This document shows, one piece after another, positions 18,071 through 26,230 of a DNA stretch of 64,000 nucleotides. The stretch is taken from positions 13,098 to 77,097 of the forward strand of contig CAYWXK010000020.1 in NCBI GenBank assembly GCA_964462515.1. The letters are read 5' to 3'. Position 1 is the first letter of the stretch. Each line of letters opens with the position of its first letter. The DNA comes from CAYWXK01 sp964462515. Its GTDB lineage: Bacteria; Planctomycetota; Phycisphaerae; Sedimentisphaerales; Anaerobacaceae. Position numbers and translations under genes: made by a program. The notes beneath the pieces were generated by a model. It saw only the letters and a program-made list of their open reading frames with translations, had not been told where the DNA came from and searched no databases.

Positions 18071-19258
18071 ATGATAAATATATCGAAACTGTATTGTGGA
18101 CTGGCTGGCCAGTCGGATGATTTGCGGTATGGCCAGGGCGAAGCCCTGGACGTGATCAAGCCCGCCTTCGGCAGGCGGGGAAATTTGTTTGGTCCGGTTA
18201 TTGCGTATAATTGCACTAAAAAATGCAACCTGCGGTGTTTGCATTGTTACAGTTCATCGGATGAGCGGTGCAATAGTGATGAATTGACTACAACCGAAGC
18301 CAAACAGTTGCTATCGCAGCTTGCTGAGGTTAATTGCCCGGTAGTGCTATTTAGCGGCGGCGAGCCTTTGCTGCGTGATGATTTATTCGAGCTGTTGGCG
18401 CAAGCGAAGCGATTGAAACTACGAACCGTTATCTCCAGTAACGGGACACTGGTTGATTTGCAGGCCGCCGGAAAACTTGCTGATGCTGGAGTAACTTACG
18501 TGGGTATTTCCATTGATGGCACGGAAGAATTCCACGATGCCTTCAGGCAGGTAAAGGGCAGCTTCAAAGCGGCTCTGGCAGGAATCGCAAATTGCAAAAA
18601 TGCCGGCATAAGAACGGGCCTGCGATTTACCATTACAAAAGCAAACGCCGGACAAATCACCGCCGTCTTTGACATCGCCGCTGCAGAGGGCATCAGGCGT
18701 ATCTGCTTCTATCATCTGGTCCGCACCGGCAGGGCTAAAGACCTTGAGGAGCAGACCTTGTCCCCAAATCAAACTCGTAGCGTCATTGAGGTTATTATTG
18801 AAAAAACAAGCCGGTTCGTCAAAAGAAAGCTTGTTGACGAAGTTCTCACCGTAGGTAATCACGCTGACGGTCCTTATCTTTTAGTAAAAATGCAGAAGGA
18901 GAAAAACGAAAATTTTCACAAAGCAATGAAATTTCTACTTGCAAATGGCGGTAACCGCATCGGTGAAAAAATCGGCTGCGTCGGCTGGGATGGTAACGTC
19001 TATCCCGACCAGTTCTGGCGTAATTATTCGCTTGGCAATATAAAAGATAAAACCTTCAGGCGACTCTGGGAGGATTCAACGGAACCTGTCCTGAATAAGT
19101 TACGAAATAAAAGTAAGTTTGCCGATAAAAGATGTCTTAAATGCAGGTGGTTTGATTTGTGTAAAGGAAACTTCAGATTTTTAGGCGGCAACACTGATGA
19201 TAAATACTGGCTGAATGAGCCAGCCTGCTATTTGACAGATGAAGAAATAACAGAGTAA
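18071..19258 (+). CDS. ahbC: AhbC-type radical SAM enzyme (12,18-didecarboxysiroheme deacetylase)
   Basis: 395 residues from the ATG at 18071; an upstream TTG at 18050 is less likely because family members start at INISKLYCG. The radical SAM cluster is CNLRCLHC (CX3CX2C) at about residue 55; SGGEPLLR and ISIDG are further SAM-domain motifs. The C-terminus carries the auxiliary cluster pattern IGCVGWDGNVYPDQFWRNYS and CLKCRWFDLCKGNF, typical of AhbC/NirJ1-like proteins. In the alternative pathway AhbC removes acetate groups from didecarboxysiroheme to give Fe-coproporphyrin III. Neighbouring cobA supplies siroheme precursor. AhbD or a NirJ-type protein is the main alternative reading. AhbA, AhbB, AhbD and precorrin-2 dehydrogenase are not in the window. 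Confidence 0.85.
   Translation: MINISKLYCGLAGQSDDLRYGQGEALDVIKPAFGRRGNLFGPVIAYNCTKKCNLRCLHCYSSSDERCNSDELTTTEAKQLLSQLAEVNCPVVLFSGGEPLLRDDLFELLAQAKRLKLRTVISSNGTLVDLQAAGKLADAGVTYVGISIDGTEEFHDAFRQVKGSFKAALAGIANCKNAGIRTGLRFTITKANAGQITAVFDIAAAEGIRRICFYHLVRTGRAKDLEEQTLSPNQTRSVIEVIIEKTSRFVKRKLVDEVLTVGNHADGPYLLVKMQKEKNENFHKAMKFLLANGGNRIGEKIGCVGWDGNVYPDQFWRNYSLGNIKDKTFRRLWEDSTEPVLNKLRNKSKFADKRCLKCRWFDLCKGNFRFLGGNTDDKYWLNEPACYLTDEEITE
18133..18179. repeat. Two hairpins inside the ahbC coding region
   Basis: CCAGGGC-GAA-GCCCTGG at 18133-18149 and CCCGCCT-TCGGC-AGGCGGG at 18161-18179. Both are perfect, and they encode the stretch between the N-terminal motif and the radical SAM cluster. Confidence 0.6.
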
Positions 19259-19261
19259 AAA

Positions 19262-19385
19262 TTCTAAATGCTAATTTCTAAATCCTAAACAATATTTAAT
19301 GACCAAAACAACAAGGTTTGAATATTTGAAAATTTGAATTTCAGATTTGTTTCGGATTTAGGATTTAGATATTAGAAATTTTCCG
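19262..19385. repeat. AT-rich dispersed repeat between ahbC and hemB
   Basis: Runs such as TTTGTTTCGGATTTAGGATT. The same words recur at about 36140-36205, in another intergenic gap. Confidence 0.5.
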
Positions 19386-19397
19386 TAGGAGTATGTT

Positions 19398-20363
19398 ATG
19401 AGTTTTCCTAAAACAAGGTTACGTCGGCTGCGATGCAGCGAATCTATGCGAAGACTGGTGCGTGAGACTATTTTGAGTGTGGATAATCTGGTATATCCAT
19501 TGTTTGTCCGCGAAGGCAGAAAGCTAAAAGAGCCGATTAAGTCGATGACTGATTGTTTTCATTTTTCACCGGATACCGTTGCTGCTGAAGCTGCAGAAGT
19601 CGCTGCGTTAGGGATGCCGGCTGTCCTTCTTTTCGGTCTGCCTAAACACAAAGACCAAACGGGTTCGCAGGCCTGGGCGGAGGATGGCGTCGTGCAGCGC
19701 GCCATAAAGGAAATCAAAAAGCGTGTGCCTCAATTATTGGTTATTACCGATGTCTGCCTTTGCGCTTATACTTCGCACGGCCACTGCGGCGTAGTCAAAA
19801 ATGAGAAAATTAATAATGACTCGACTTGTGAACTTTTGGCTAAAGTAGCTTTGTCGCACGCCCAGGCTGGTGCCGATGTAGTTGCTCCTTCTGATATGAT
19901 GGATGGCCGCGTGCGCTATATCCGCGAGGCCCTCGAAGAAAACGGCTTCCACGATGTCGCCGTTATGTCGTATGCAGCAAAGTTTGCCTCTGCGTTCTAT
20001 GGCCCATTCCGCGATGCCGCCGAATCCGCACCTGCCTTCGGCGACCGCAAGAGCTATCAGATGGATGTGGCAAATGCCCGCCAGGCGATGGCTGAGATTG
20101 CGCTCGACATTGAAGAAGGCGCCGACATTGTAATGGTTAAGCCCGCCCTTTGTTTTCTTGATATTATTTATCGCGCAAAGCAGCGTTTTGATTGCCCGAT
20201 AGCTGCGTATAACGTCAGTGGCGAATATATGATGTTAAACTCCGCCGCCGAAAAGGGTCTATTAGATAAAGAAGCCGCAATGCTGGAGATGCTCACATCC
20301 ATCAAACGTGCCGGCGCTGATATAATCATCACATACTTCGCCAAAGAAATGGCAAAAAAGTAG
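19398..20363 (+). CDS. hemB: Porphobilinogen synthase (delta-aminolevulinate dehydratase)
   Basis: 321 residues, full length. It condenses two 5-aminolevulinate molecules to porphobilinogen in the cytosol. The zinc-site cysteines are in DVCLCAYTSHGHCG (about residues 116-129), so the enzyme is of the zinc-dependent type. The two active-site lysines are in VMSYAAKFASAFYGPFRDAA and ADIVMVKPAL. AAYNVSGEYMM is the conserved C-terminal block. GGAG lies before the ATG. It closes the heme cluster and is followed by a strong terminator at 20413-20464. Confidence 0.97.
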   Translation: MSFPKTRLRRLRCSESMRRLVRETILSVDNLVYPLFVREGRKLKEPIKSMTDCFHFSPDTVAAEAAEVAALGMPAVLLFGLPKHKDQTGSQAWAEDGVVQRAIKEIKKRVPQLLVITDVCLCAYTSHGHCGVVKNEKINNDSTCELLAKVALSHAQAGADVVAPSDMMDGRVRYIREALEENGFHDVAVMSYAAKFASAFYGPFRDAAESAPAFGDRKSYQMDVANARQAMAEIALDIEEGADIVMVKPALCFLDIIYRAKQRFDCPIAAYNVSGEYMMLNSAAEKGLLDKEAAMLEMLTSIKRAGADIIITYFAKEMAKK

Positions 20364-20412
20364 TTCGTGGGTAATAATCAGCGATAGATAGTCGTTGGTT
20401 GTTAGTGTTTAG

Positions 20413-20464
20413 CCCCGCAATCCTGCCCTCGAAAGTCGTAATCGAGGGTTATTGCGGGGTTTTT
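20413..20464 (+). terminator. Rho-independent terminator after hemB
   Basis: CCCCGCAAT paired with ATTGCGGGG, with an inner CCCTCGA/TCGAGGG stem, followed by TTTTT. It ends the plus-strand heme cluster. Confidence 0.85.
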
Positions 20465-20504
20465 GTGTTGTGAATGTTGAACGCGAAAAACACCCAGAAA
20501 GTTC

Positions 20505-20534
20505 TTGCCCTTTGGACTATAATTGTTGTATAAG
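20505..20534 (+). promoter_or_regulatory. Candidate promoter for the EF-G-like gene
   Basis: TTGCCC, 18 bases, TATAAG, about 60 bases before the GTG start. A TATAAT at 20518-20523 has no good -35 partner. Confidence 0.35.
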
Positions 20535-20595
20535 TTATTGTTTTGGAGTGATGTGGACTGTAGGTCCTAAAATAAGCTTTTTGGAGATTTAAGAA

Positions 20596-22632
20596 GTGGT
20601 TGATACTAACGAGATTCGCAATGTTGTTCTTTTGGGACACGGCGGAAGCGGTAAAACCTCTTTAACCGAGGCAATCCTGCACAAAACCGGCGTAACGAGC
20701 CGGCTTGGAAGCGTCGATGAGCAAACAAGTATCTGCGACTACTACGATGAAGAAAAAGAACACCAGCATTCAATAAAATCAAGCGTGGTCCATACCAATT
20801 ACAAAGGCAAGCTCATCAACATCATTGATACGCCCGGCTCGCCCGACTTTATAGGTCCTGCTATAACAGCGATACCGGCCGCAGAAACAGCACTGGTCGT
20901 CATCAGCGCAGCAGCAGGAATAGAAACCAACACCCGCAAAATGTTTGAATTGGTCGCAAAGGCTAACAAGCCTCGACTTATCGTCATAAATAAAATGGAT
21001 GCCGAAAACGTTTCCTTCTCAGACCTCTTAAAATATATTAAGGAGACTTTTGGGCCTCACTGCCGCTGCGCCAATTTGCCTGCTGCGGATAGAGCATCCG
21101 TTATTGATTGTATTGAAAATAAAACAGGCACCTCGCCCCTTATGGATGTCGGCAGGGCCCATACCGAGTTGATAGAAAGCGTCATCGAGGCAGATGACCA
21201 GCTTATGGAAAGTTACCTCGGCGGTGAAGAAATACCGGCCGAAAAAATTGTATCCGTTTTTGTAGAGGCTCTTAAAATCGGCACACTTATTCCAATAGTC
21301 TTCACCGATGCCCGCAAAGAAATCGGGATAAGTGAGCTGTTGGATATTATCGTAAAATATACACCGTCACCTGTTAAGGCAAAAGCCGTCCAGCTCAAAG
21401 ACGGGGACGCCGTAACAGAACTGAAGCCCGACCCTGCCGGCCCGTTGGCTGGTTTGGTCTTCCGTGTCGGCTTTGACCCCCGCTCAAATATGAAATACTC
21501 TGCCATCCGCATCTTCAGCGGCACACTGAAGTCAGACACGTCTCTTTTACGTAACGATGAGAGAAAAACTATCCGGCCAGGCCATATCCTGAAACCTCAG
21601 GCAGGCGAAAACGAAGAAATCGAGACAGGCGCAGCAGGCGACATCGTGGCACTGGCTAAAATCGAAGAGCTTAAAATCGGCGACCTCATCCATGATGGTA
21701 AAGTGGCCGGCAAGTTCAATCTCCCGCCAACGCCTGAACCGATGTTTTCTCTTGCTATCGAGCCGGCTGCCAGAGGCGATGAGCAGAAAATCGGCTCTGC
21801 ACTTGAGAAACTTTGCGATGAAGACCCCTGCTTTAAGGTAAAGCGCGAGCAGCAAACAAAAGAATTGGTCATCAGCGGCCTCGGCGATTTGCATTTGCGA
21901 ATAATGCTCGAAAAAATGAAAAATCGCTCCAAGCTGTCGATAGTTTCAAAAGAGCCGAAGATTCCCTACCGGGAGACGATTACCGCCAAAGCCGATGGTC
22001 ATTACCGCCATAAAAAGCAGACCGGCGGAGCAGGACAATTCGGCGAGGTCTATCTGCGTGTCGAGCCGGCGGAGCGCAACTCCGACCCGCCGCTGCAGTT
22101 TAGCTGGGATATTTTCGGCGCCTCAATTCCTGGACAATATGAGCCGGCTGTATTCAAAGGGGTTAACGATGTAATGCAAAGCGGCATCGTCGCAGGGTTC
22201 CCAATACAGGACATAAAAGTTTCCGTTTATGACGGTAAAAGCCATCCTGTGGATTCAAAGGAAATAGCATTTAGATTGGCAGGCAAGGGGGCATTTGCGG
22301 ACGCCGTTGGAAAAGCAAAGCCGGTTCTGCTTGAGCCGATTGTGAATACAGAGATTACCGTGCCGGGAGAAAATGTCGGTGACATTGCCGGTGACCTTGC
22401 TTCAAAACGCGGAAGGGTGCTCGGGCAGGAAATGCTGCCGGGTAACTTTATCGTTATCAAAGCGCAGGTGCCGTTGGCGGAAGTTACACAATACAACAGC
22501 CAGCTCAAAAGTGTTACCGGCGGGCGCGGCAGCTACTCGATGACGTTCAGCCATTATGAAATTGTGCCGCCCAACATCCAGCAGCAAATCGTCGCCGCCT
22601 ACGGAAAACAAAAAGAAAAGGAAAGTGAATAA
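20596..22632 (+). CDS. Elongation factor G-like GTPase (EF-G2 type)
   Basis: 678 residues, slightly shorter than canonical EF-G (about 700). G1 is GHGGSGKT (14-21), G3 is DTPGSPDF (78-85), G4 is NKMD (132-135). Domains II to V follow, ending in GGRGSYSMTFSHYEIVPPNI. The switch I region reads EHQHSIKSS instead of the usual KERGITI, and in G3 the catalytic His of DTPGHVDF is replaced by Ser. These changes mark the EF-G-like paralogue group rather than the main translocase, whose gene is normally beside rpsG and tufA. Its function is uncertain: a slow translocase or ribosome-associated GTPase is plausible. GTG start, GGAG about 11 bases upstream. Confidence 0.9.
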   Translation: MVDTNEIRNVVLLGHGGSGKTSLTEAILHKTGVTSRLGSVDEQTSICDYYDEEKEHQHSIKSSVVHTNYKGKLINIIDTPGSPDFIGPAITAIPAAETALVVISAAAGIETNTRKMFELVAKANKPRLIVINKMDAENVSFSDLLKYIKETFGPHCRCANLPAADRASVIDCIENKTGTSPLMDVGRAHTELIESVIEADDQLMESYLGGEEIPAEKIVSVFVEALKIGTLIPIVFTDARKEIGISELLDIIVKYTPSPVKAKAVQLKDGDAVTELKPDPAGPLAGLVFRVGFDPRSNMKYSAIRIFSGTLKSDTSLLRNDERKTIRPGHILKPQAGENEEIETGAAGDIVALAKIEELKIGDLIHDGKVAGKFNLPPTPEPMFSLAIEPAARGDEQKIGSALEKLCDEDPCFKVKREQQTKELVISGLGDLHLRIMLEKMKNRSKLSIVSKEPKIPYRETITAKADGHYRHKKQTGGAGQFGEVYLRVEPAERNSDPPLQFSWDIFGASIPGQYEPAVFKGVNDVMQSGIVAGFPIQDIKVSVYDGKSHPVDSKEIAFRLAGKGAFADAVGKAKPVLLEPIVNTEITVPGENVGDIAGDLASKRGRVLGQEMLPGNFIVIKAQVPLAEVTQYNSQLKSVTGGRGSYSMTFSHYEIVPPNIQQQIVAAYGKQKEKESE

Positions 22633-22806
22633 GACTCGTATTTCGTATTGTGTATCTCAAGCTTAATGTCGTTGCGAGTCCCGACTTGTCGGGAAAATGT
22701 ACCAATTAACCACTCACCAATTAACTAATTTTCTCAGCGGGCCTTTGTGCTCTCCCTTCGGTCCGAGCATTCAGGGTCGAGGACTGCGGTTAACGAGAAA
22801 TGCAGG

Positions 22807-24042
22807 TTAGCGGAGCTTAGAGACCAAAAGAATAACCATAATTAAGAAGAAGACTGCCGACATCACACTTAGCACCAATATCGCCATCCGATACTTTGCT
22901 ATGGTCTCTTCCGTATAGACCTTTTCCTCTGTGACCTCGACGGCATCTCCTTTGCCCAACTGCTGGAGCATTGAGACGTCAAACCGCTTGTGTGCCTGGA
23001 GCGGCGGCTGGCCGGTGCGAAGGGCCTGCAAATCCATCAATAACTCCTCCACGTTTTTGTAGCGGTTTTCCCTTCGCTTGGCCATCATAATCTCGATCAC
23101 CTCAGAGACTCCAGCCGACAGCGATGTATTTATATGGTCGGGCGGGACCAGCGGCTCCCTGAGGTGCTTTCTCATAACGTCGGCAGAATCCTCAGCCATA
23201 AACGGCACACGGCCTGTTACCATATGATAGAAAGTCGCACCAAGACCATAGATGTCGGCCCTCCCGTCGATATCAAGTTTGCCGCGAATTTGCTCAGGCG
23301 AGATGTAGTATGGCGTCCCGTAAGCCTTGCCCGCCTCGGTCTGGGCTGCTTCGATATCCGTCGTCTCGCGCGCCAAACCCATATCGGCAAGTTTAACAGC
23401 GCCGTCTTTACTTATCATTATATTTTTGGGCTTGACATCACGATGAATAAGGCCGCGGGCGTGGGCATGAGCAAGTGCGTGAGCAACCTCAATGATTATA
23501 TCGAGAGCCTCCTTCTCGCTGCAAATCTTTCCTGCCGTCAAATCATCCGCCACAGTTTTACCATCGACAAACTCCATCACGAAATAATGGTAACCCCCCG
23601 CCTCTCCAACGTCGATGGCCTGCACAATATTTGGATGGTTTAGCTTGGCAGCGGCCTGGCCCTCTTTATAAAACCGCTCCACGTATTCAGGATTTTCAGT
23701 GAAGCGTTTAGGCAAAACCTTTATCGCAACCATCCGGTTGAGGCTCAATTGCTTGGCCCTATAGACTACCGCCATTGCACCGGCGCCGAGGCGACCGAGT
23801 ATCTTATAACCGGGAATCTGGTGGTCCGCTGTCTTGCTTTCTTTTACATTTTTCTTTAATCTTTCGGCCTGGCCGGGGGTAATATACCCAAGCTCCACCA
23901 TAAGCTCCTTAAGCGTCATAGGATTTATCCGGCGGCGGGATTCCAGCTCATCGAGCGAACGCTGGAGCTCCTCGTCTGTGCAGAAGCTCTGGTCAACCGC
24001 CATTTTACCGAATACCGTGTCGTAATTTGTCTCGTTTGCCAT
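22807..24042 (-). CDS. PknB-type Ser/Thr protein kinase with C-terminal membrane anchor
   Basis: 411 residues. A short N-terminal part (1-75) resembles a type II secretion or GspE-like N-terminal helix bundle (LKELMVELGYITPGQAERL). The kinase domain spans about 78-345: glycine loop GRLGAGAMAVVYRAK, ATP-binding VAIKVL, catalytic IHRDVKPKNIM, and LADMGLA where the usual DFG is DMG (the metal-binding Asp is kept). GTPYYISPEQIRG is the activation-loop end. A single membrane segment is at about 387-408, with no sensor domain outside the membrane. It probably phosphorylates cytosolic targets. It is alone on this strand. Confidence 0.93.
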   Translation of the reverse strand: MANETNYDTVFGKMAVDQSFCTDEELQRSLDELESRRRINPMTLKELMVELGYITPGQAERLKKNVKESKTADHQIPGYKILGRLGAGAMAVVYRAKQLSLNRMVAIKVLPKRFTENPEYVERFYKEGQAAAKLNHPNIVQAIDVGEAGGYHYFVMEFVDGKTVADDLTAGKICSEKEALDIIIEVAHALAHAHARGLIHRDVKPKNIMISKDGAVKLADMGLARETTDIEAAQTEAGKAYGTPYYISPEQIRGKLDIDGRADIYGLGATFYHMVTGRVPFMAEDSADVMRKHLREPLVPPDHINTSLSAGVSEVIEIMMAKRRENRYKNVEELLMDLQALRTGQPPLQAHKRFDVSMLQQLGKGDAVEVTEEKVYTEETIAKYRMAILVLSVMSAVFFLIMVILLVSKLR

Positions 24043-24266
24043 TAAAAATCCCTAAGCTGAACCATCGACCCCACTCTGAGGAACCAATCTACATCCTATA
24101 ACAAAGCCATCTGCTGTCCATTATGAAATTGTAAAAACTATTGTCAAAGAAAAAATTTGTTTCCGGACGCAAAAACATCACTTAAAAAATCGACTTTTTT
24201 GGTCTTTGAGTTTAGCTGTTTTTCCGGGAGCTTCTCATCCCACCCAAAACCAGCTTGTTTTTACTA

Positions 24267-24294
24267 TTGACTGGCACTCAAATCCCGCTAAACT
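24267..24294 (+). promoter_or_regulatory. Promoter of the etfB operon
   Basis: TTGACT, 16 bases, TAAACT, followed by AAGGAGG at 24337-24343 six bases before the TTG start of etfB. The gap 24043-24349 holds no gene otherwise. Confidence 0.6.
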
Positions 24295-24349
24295 AATTTT
24301 TTTCAAACATTAAGTTTATTTAGAGAAATGAACTTCAAGGAGGTAACAG

Positions 24350-25264
24350 TTGCCTTACAACTGCGTAGTTCTGATTAAGCAAGTTCCTGATACCAAAAGG
24401 ATTACAGGTCAGGTGATGAACGATGACGGCACCGTCAGGCGTTCTGCATTGCTGGCCATTTTCAATCCCGAAGACCTCAATGCCCTCGAGCTGGCTTTGC
24501 AGATTAAGGACAAATTCGGCGGCCATATCACAGTTATAACAATGGGACTGCCGACAGCAAGCACAATTCTTCGCGATGCTCTGTTCCGTGGTGCTGACGA
24601 AGCAATTCTGATAACGGATGCCGGATGCGCAGGCAGTGATACACTGGCAACCAGCTATATCCTGAGCTGTGCCGTCAAAAAAATCGATTATGACATCGTC
24701 CTTTGCGGCAGGCAGGCCATCGACGGTGATACCGCACAGGTCGGGCCGCAGTTGGCTGAGAAACTCGGCATCCCGCAAATTACCTATATTGAGGAGCTAA
24801 TTGAACTATCCGGCAGAACCATAACGGCTCAGCGAAATATCGGAAACGGCTGGCAGCAGGTCAGGACTAAACTGCCGGTCCTGCTGACCGTAACTGGCGA
24901 GGCAAATGAGCCGAGGGTCGCCGCTGCAAAAAAAATGATGAAGTATAAAAATGCAATGACGCCGATTGAAGTTGAAAAAGAAGTCAGAAGCCCGAAATCA
25001 GAGCCCCGAACGTCAGTGAGGGGTGCAGACCAGATTGAGCAGAAATGTAGTGAGTTGAGCAACAAAGGGTTGTTAATTAAACAGTGGGATTTAGACTTTA
25101 TCGGGGCGGACTTGAGTTGGTGCGGCTTAAGCGGCTCACCAACCAAAGTCCATCGGATCCAAAGCGTTGTCCTTACTACAAAAGAAAGCAAAACTATTGA
25201 GCCGAATGACGAAGGAATCCTGAATATGATACATGAATTGATTGAGGATAAAATTATATCGTGA
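24350..25264 (+). CDS. etfB: Electron transfer flavoprotein beta subunit
   Basis: 304 residues, longer than the usual 255-260. With EtfA it forms a heterodimer that takes electrons from acyl-CoA dehydrogenases. Seen: LIKQVPDTKRI near the N-terminus, NPEDLNALELAL, ILCGRQAIDGDTAQVGPQLAE-like AMP/FAD-binding block, and the SPTKVHRIQSVV segment near the C-terminus. Residues about 212-225 (SPKSEPRTSVRGAD) look like a translated dispersed repeat inserted before the KGLLIKQWDLD segment. The TTG start is supported by a strong AAGGAGG. The stop overlaps the GTG start of mntA (GTGA). The last 123 bases have a diverged second copy at 26093-26215. Confidence 0.95.
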   Translation: MPYNCVVLIKQVPDTKRITGQVMNDDGTVRRSALLAIFNPEDLNALELALQIKDKFGGHITVITMGLPTASTILRDALFRGADEAILITDAGCAGSDTLATSYILSCAVKKIDYDIVLCGRQAIDGDTAQVGPQLAEKLGIPQITYIEELIELSGRTITAQRNIGNGWQQVRTKLPVLLTVTGEANEPRVAAAKKMMKYKNAMTPIEVEKEVRSPKSEPRTSVRGADQIEQKCSELSNKGLLIKQWDLDFIGADLSWCGLSGSPTKVHRIQSVVLTTKESKTIEPNDEGILNMIHELIEDKIIS

Positions 25265-25677
25265 AGCAAAAACTAAAAAAGCGGTTAGCTGAGATTTTCA
25301 AAAAGAAGATGGTTGATTTTGCTTACCTTTTCGGCTCTCAGGCAAAAGGCAGGACGGGGCCGTTAAGCGATATTGACATTGCGGTATATTTTGACGAAAA
25401 AGTCCCTTCTAATGAGCGTTTTGACACAAGGATGGAATTGCTGGGTGAGCTGATGGATTTGTTCAAAACCAACGATATCGATTTAGTCGTTCTCAATGAC
25501 GCGCCGCCTCTTTTATCCGACAGAATTTTGAAGGATGGAATTCTTATCTTCTCTGAAAACGACAAAATACGACTTGATTATGAAGTAAAAACAACGCTCA
25601 AATATCTTGACTGGAAACCTTACTTAACCAAATATACGGAGGAAATTTTTGGACGGGATGTAGCCGATGGTAGATAA
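25261..25677 (+). CDS. mntA: MntA-type nucleotidyltransferase antitoxin
   Basis: 138 residues. A minimal nucleotidyltransferase domain with GSQAKGR (25-31), DIDIAV (Asp 37 and 39) and the third acidic residue in DIDLVVL (72-74). In the HepT-MntA toxin-antitoxin family this enzyme transfers AMP to a tyrosine of the HepT toxin and silences it. The gene starts with GTG overlapping the etfB stop and overlaps hepT by 11 bases, so all three are translationally linked. Its position between etfB and etfA is abnormal for an ETF operon and marks an insertion. Confidence 0.88.
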   Translation: MKQKLKKRLAEIFKKKMVDFAYLFGSQAKGRTGPLSDIDIAVYFDEKVPSNERFDTRMELLGELMDLFKTNDIDLVVLNDAPPLLSDRILKDGILIFSENDKIRLDYEVKTTLKYLDWKPYLTKYTEEIFGRDVADGR

Positions 25678-26089
25678 GGAAAAATTAGCCAAATACATTC
25701 AAGAATTAGAAGGATATCTAAGCCACCTCGATGAACTTCAGAAACATCCTATTGATGAATTCATTTCTGACTGGAGAATCTTCAGTCTGGTTGACCGACA
25801 ATTGCACCTAACTCTTGAGTCATTTTTGACCATCGGAGAAATGATTATCGCCGAGTTCGCCTTTGACAAGCCTGATACTTACGCCGATATTCCAAGAATT
25901 TTATTTGAGAATAAAGTTATCTCAAAACGCCTCAACGACCAATTAATTGATTTAGCACGCTTTAGAAACGTGCTGGTTCACGATTATTTGTCCCTCGACC
26001 ACGAGAAAGTGTACCAGCATATACAAAAAGACCCCAAAATCATCAGGGAATTTATTAAAGAGGTCAAGAAATTTGTATCTATGAAATAA
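25667..26089 (+). CDS. hepT: HepT-like ribonuclease toxin (DUF86)
   Basis: 140 residues, all helical. The family's catalytic RX4HXY motif is complete: RNVLVHDY at residues 100-107 (Arg100, His105, Tyr107). HepT toxins are HEPN-type RNases that cut RNA until the Tyr is AMPylated by MntA. The intact motif suggests a working toxin. The stop is followed after three bases by the second copy of the etfB 3' end. Confidence 0.88.
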   Translation: MVDKEKLAKYIQELEGYLSHLDELQKHPIDEFISDWRIFSLVDRQLHLTLESFLTIGEMIIAEFAFDKPDTYADIPRILFENKVISKRLNDQLIDLARFRNVLVHDYLSLDHEKVYQHIQKDPKIIREFIKEVKKFVSMK

Positions 26090-26092
26090 TTT

Positions 26093-26215
26093 AACAAAGC
26101 GCATCGGATTTAAAGTGTTGTCCTCACCACAAAAGAAACCAAAAACATCGAGCCAACACAGGATGGAATCACAAATTTGATACATGAGTTGATTGAAGAT
26201 AAGATAATAGCATAG
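26093..26215 (+). pseudogene. Displaced remnant of the etfB 3' end
   Basis: 123 bases that align without gaps to the last 123 bases of etfB (25142-25264). In the etfB frame they read HRI-stop-SVVLTTKETKNIEP, then IHELIEDKIIA-stop; the in-frame TAA replaces a CAA (Gln) codon. Differences from the intact copy are mostly at third positions, so both copies were selected as protein for a long time before this one was cut off from its gene. It sits right before etfA. Confidence 0.85.
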
Positions 26216-26230
26216 ATTGTTTGAGTTTTT

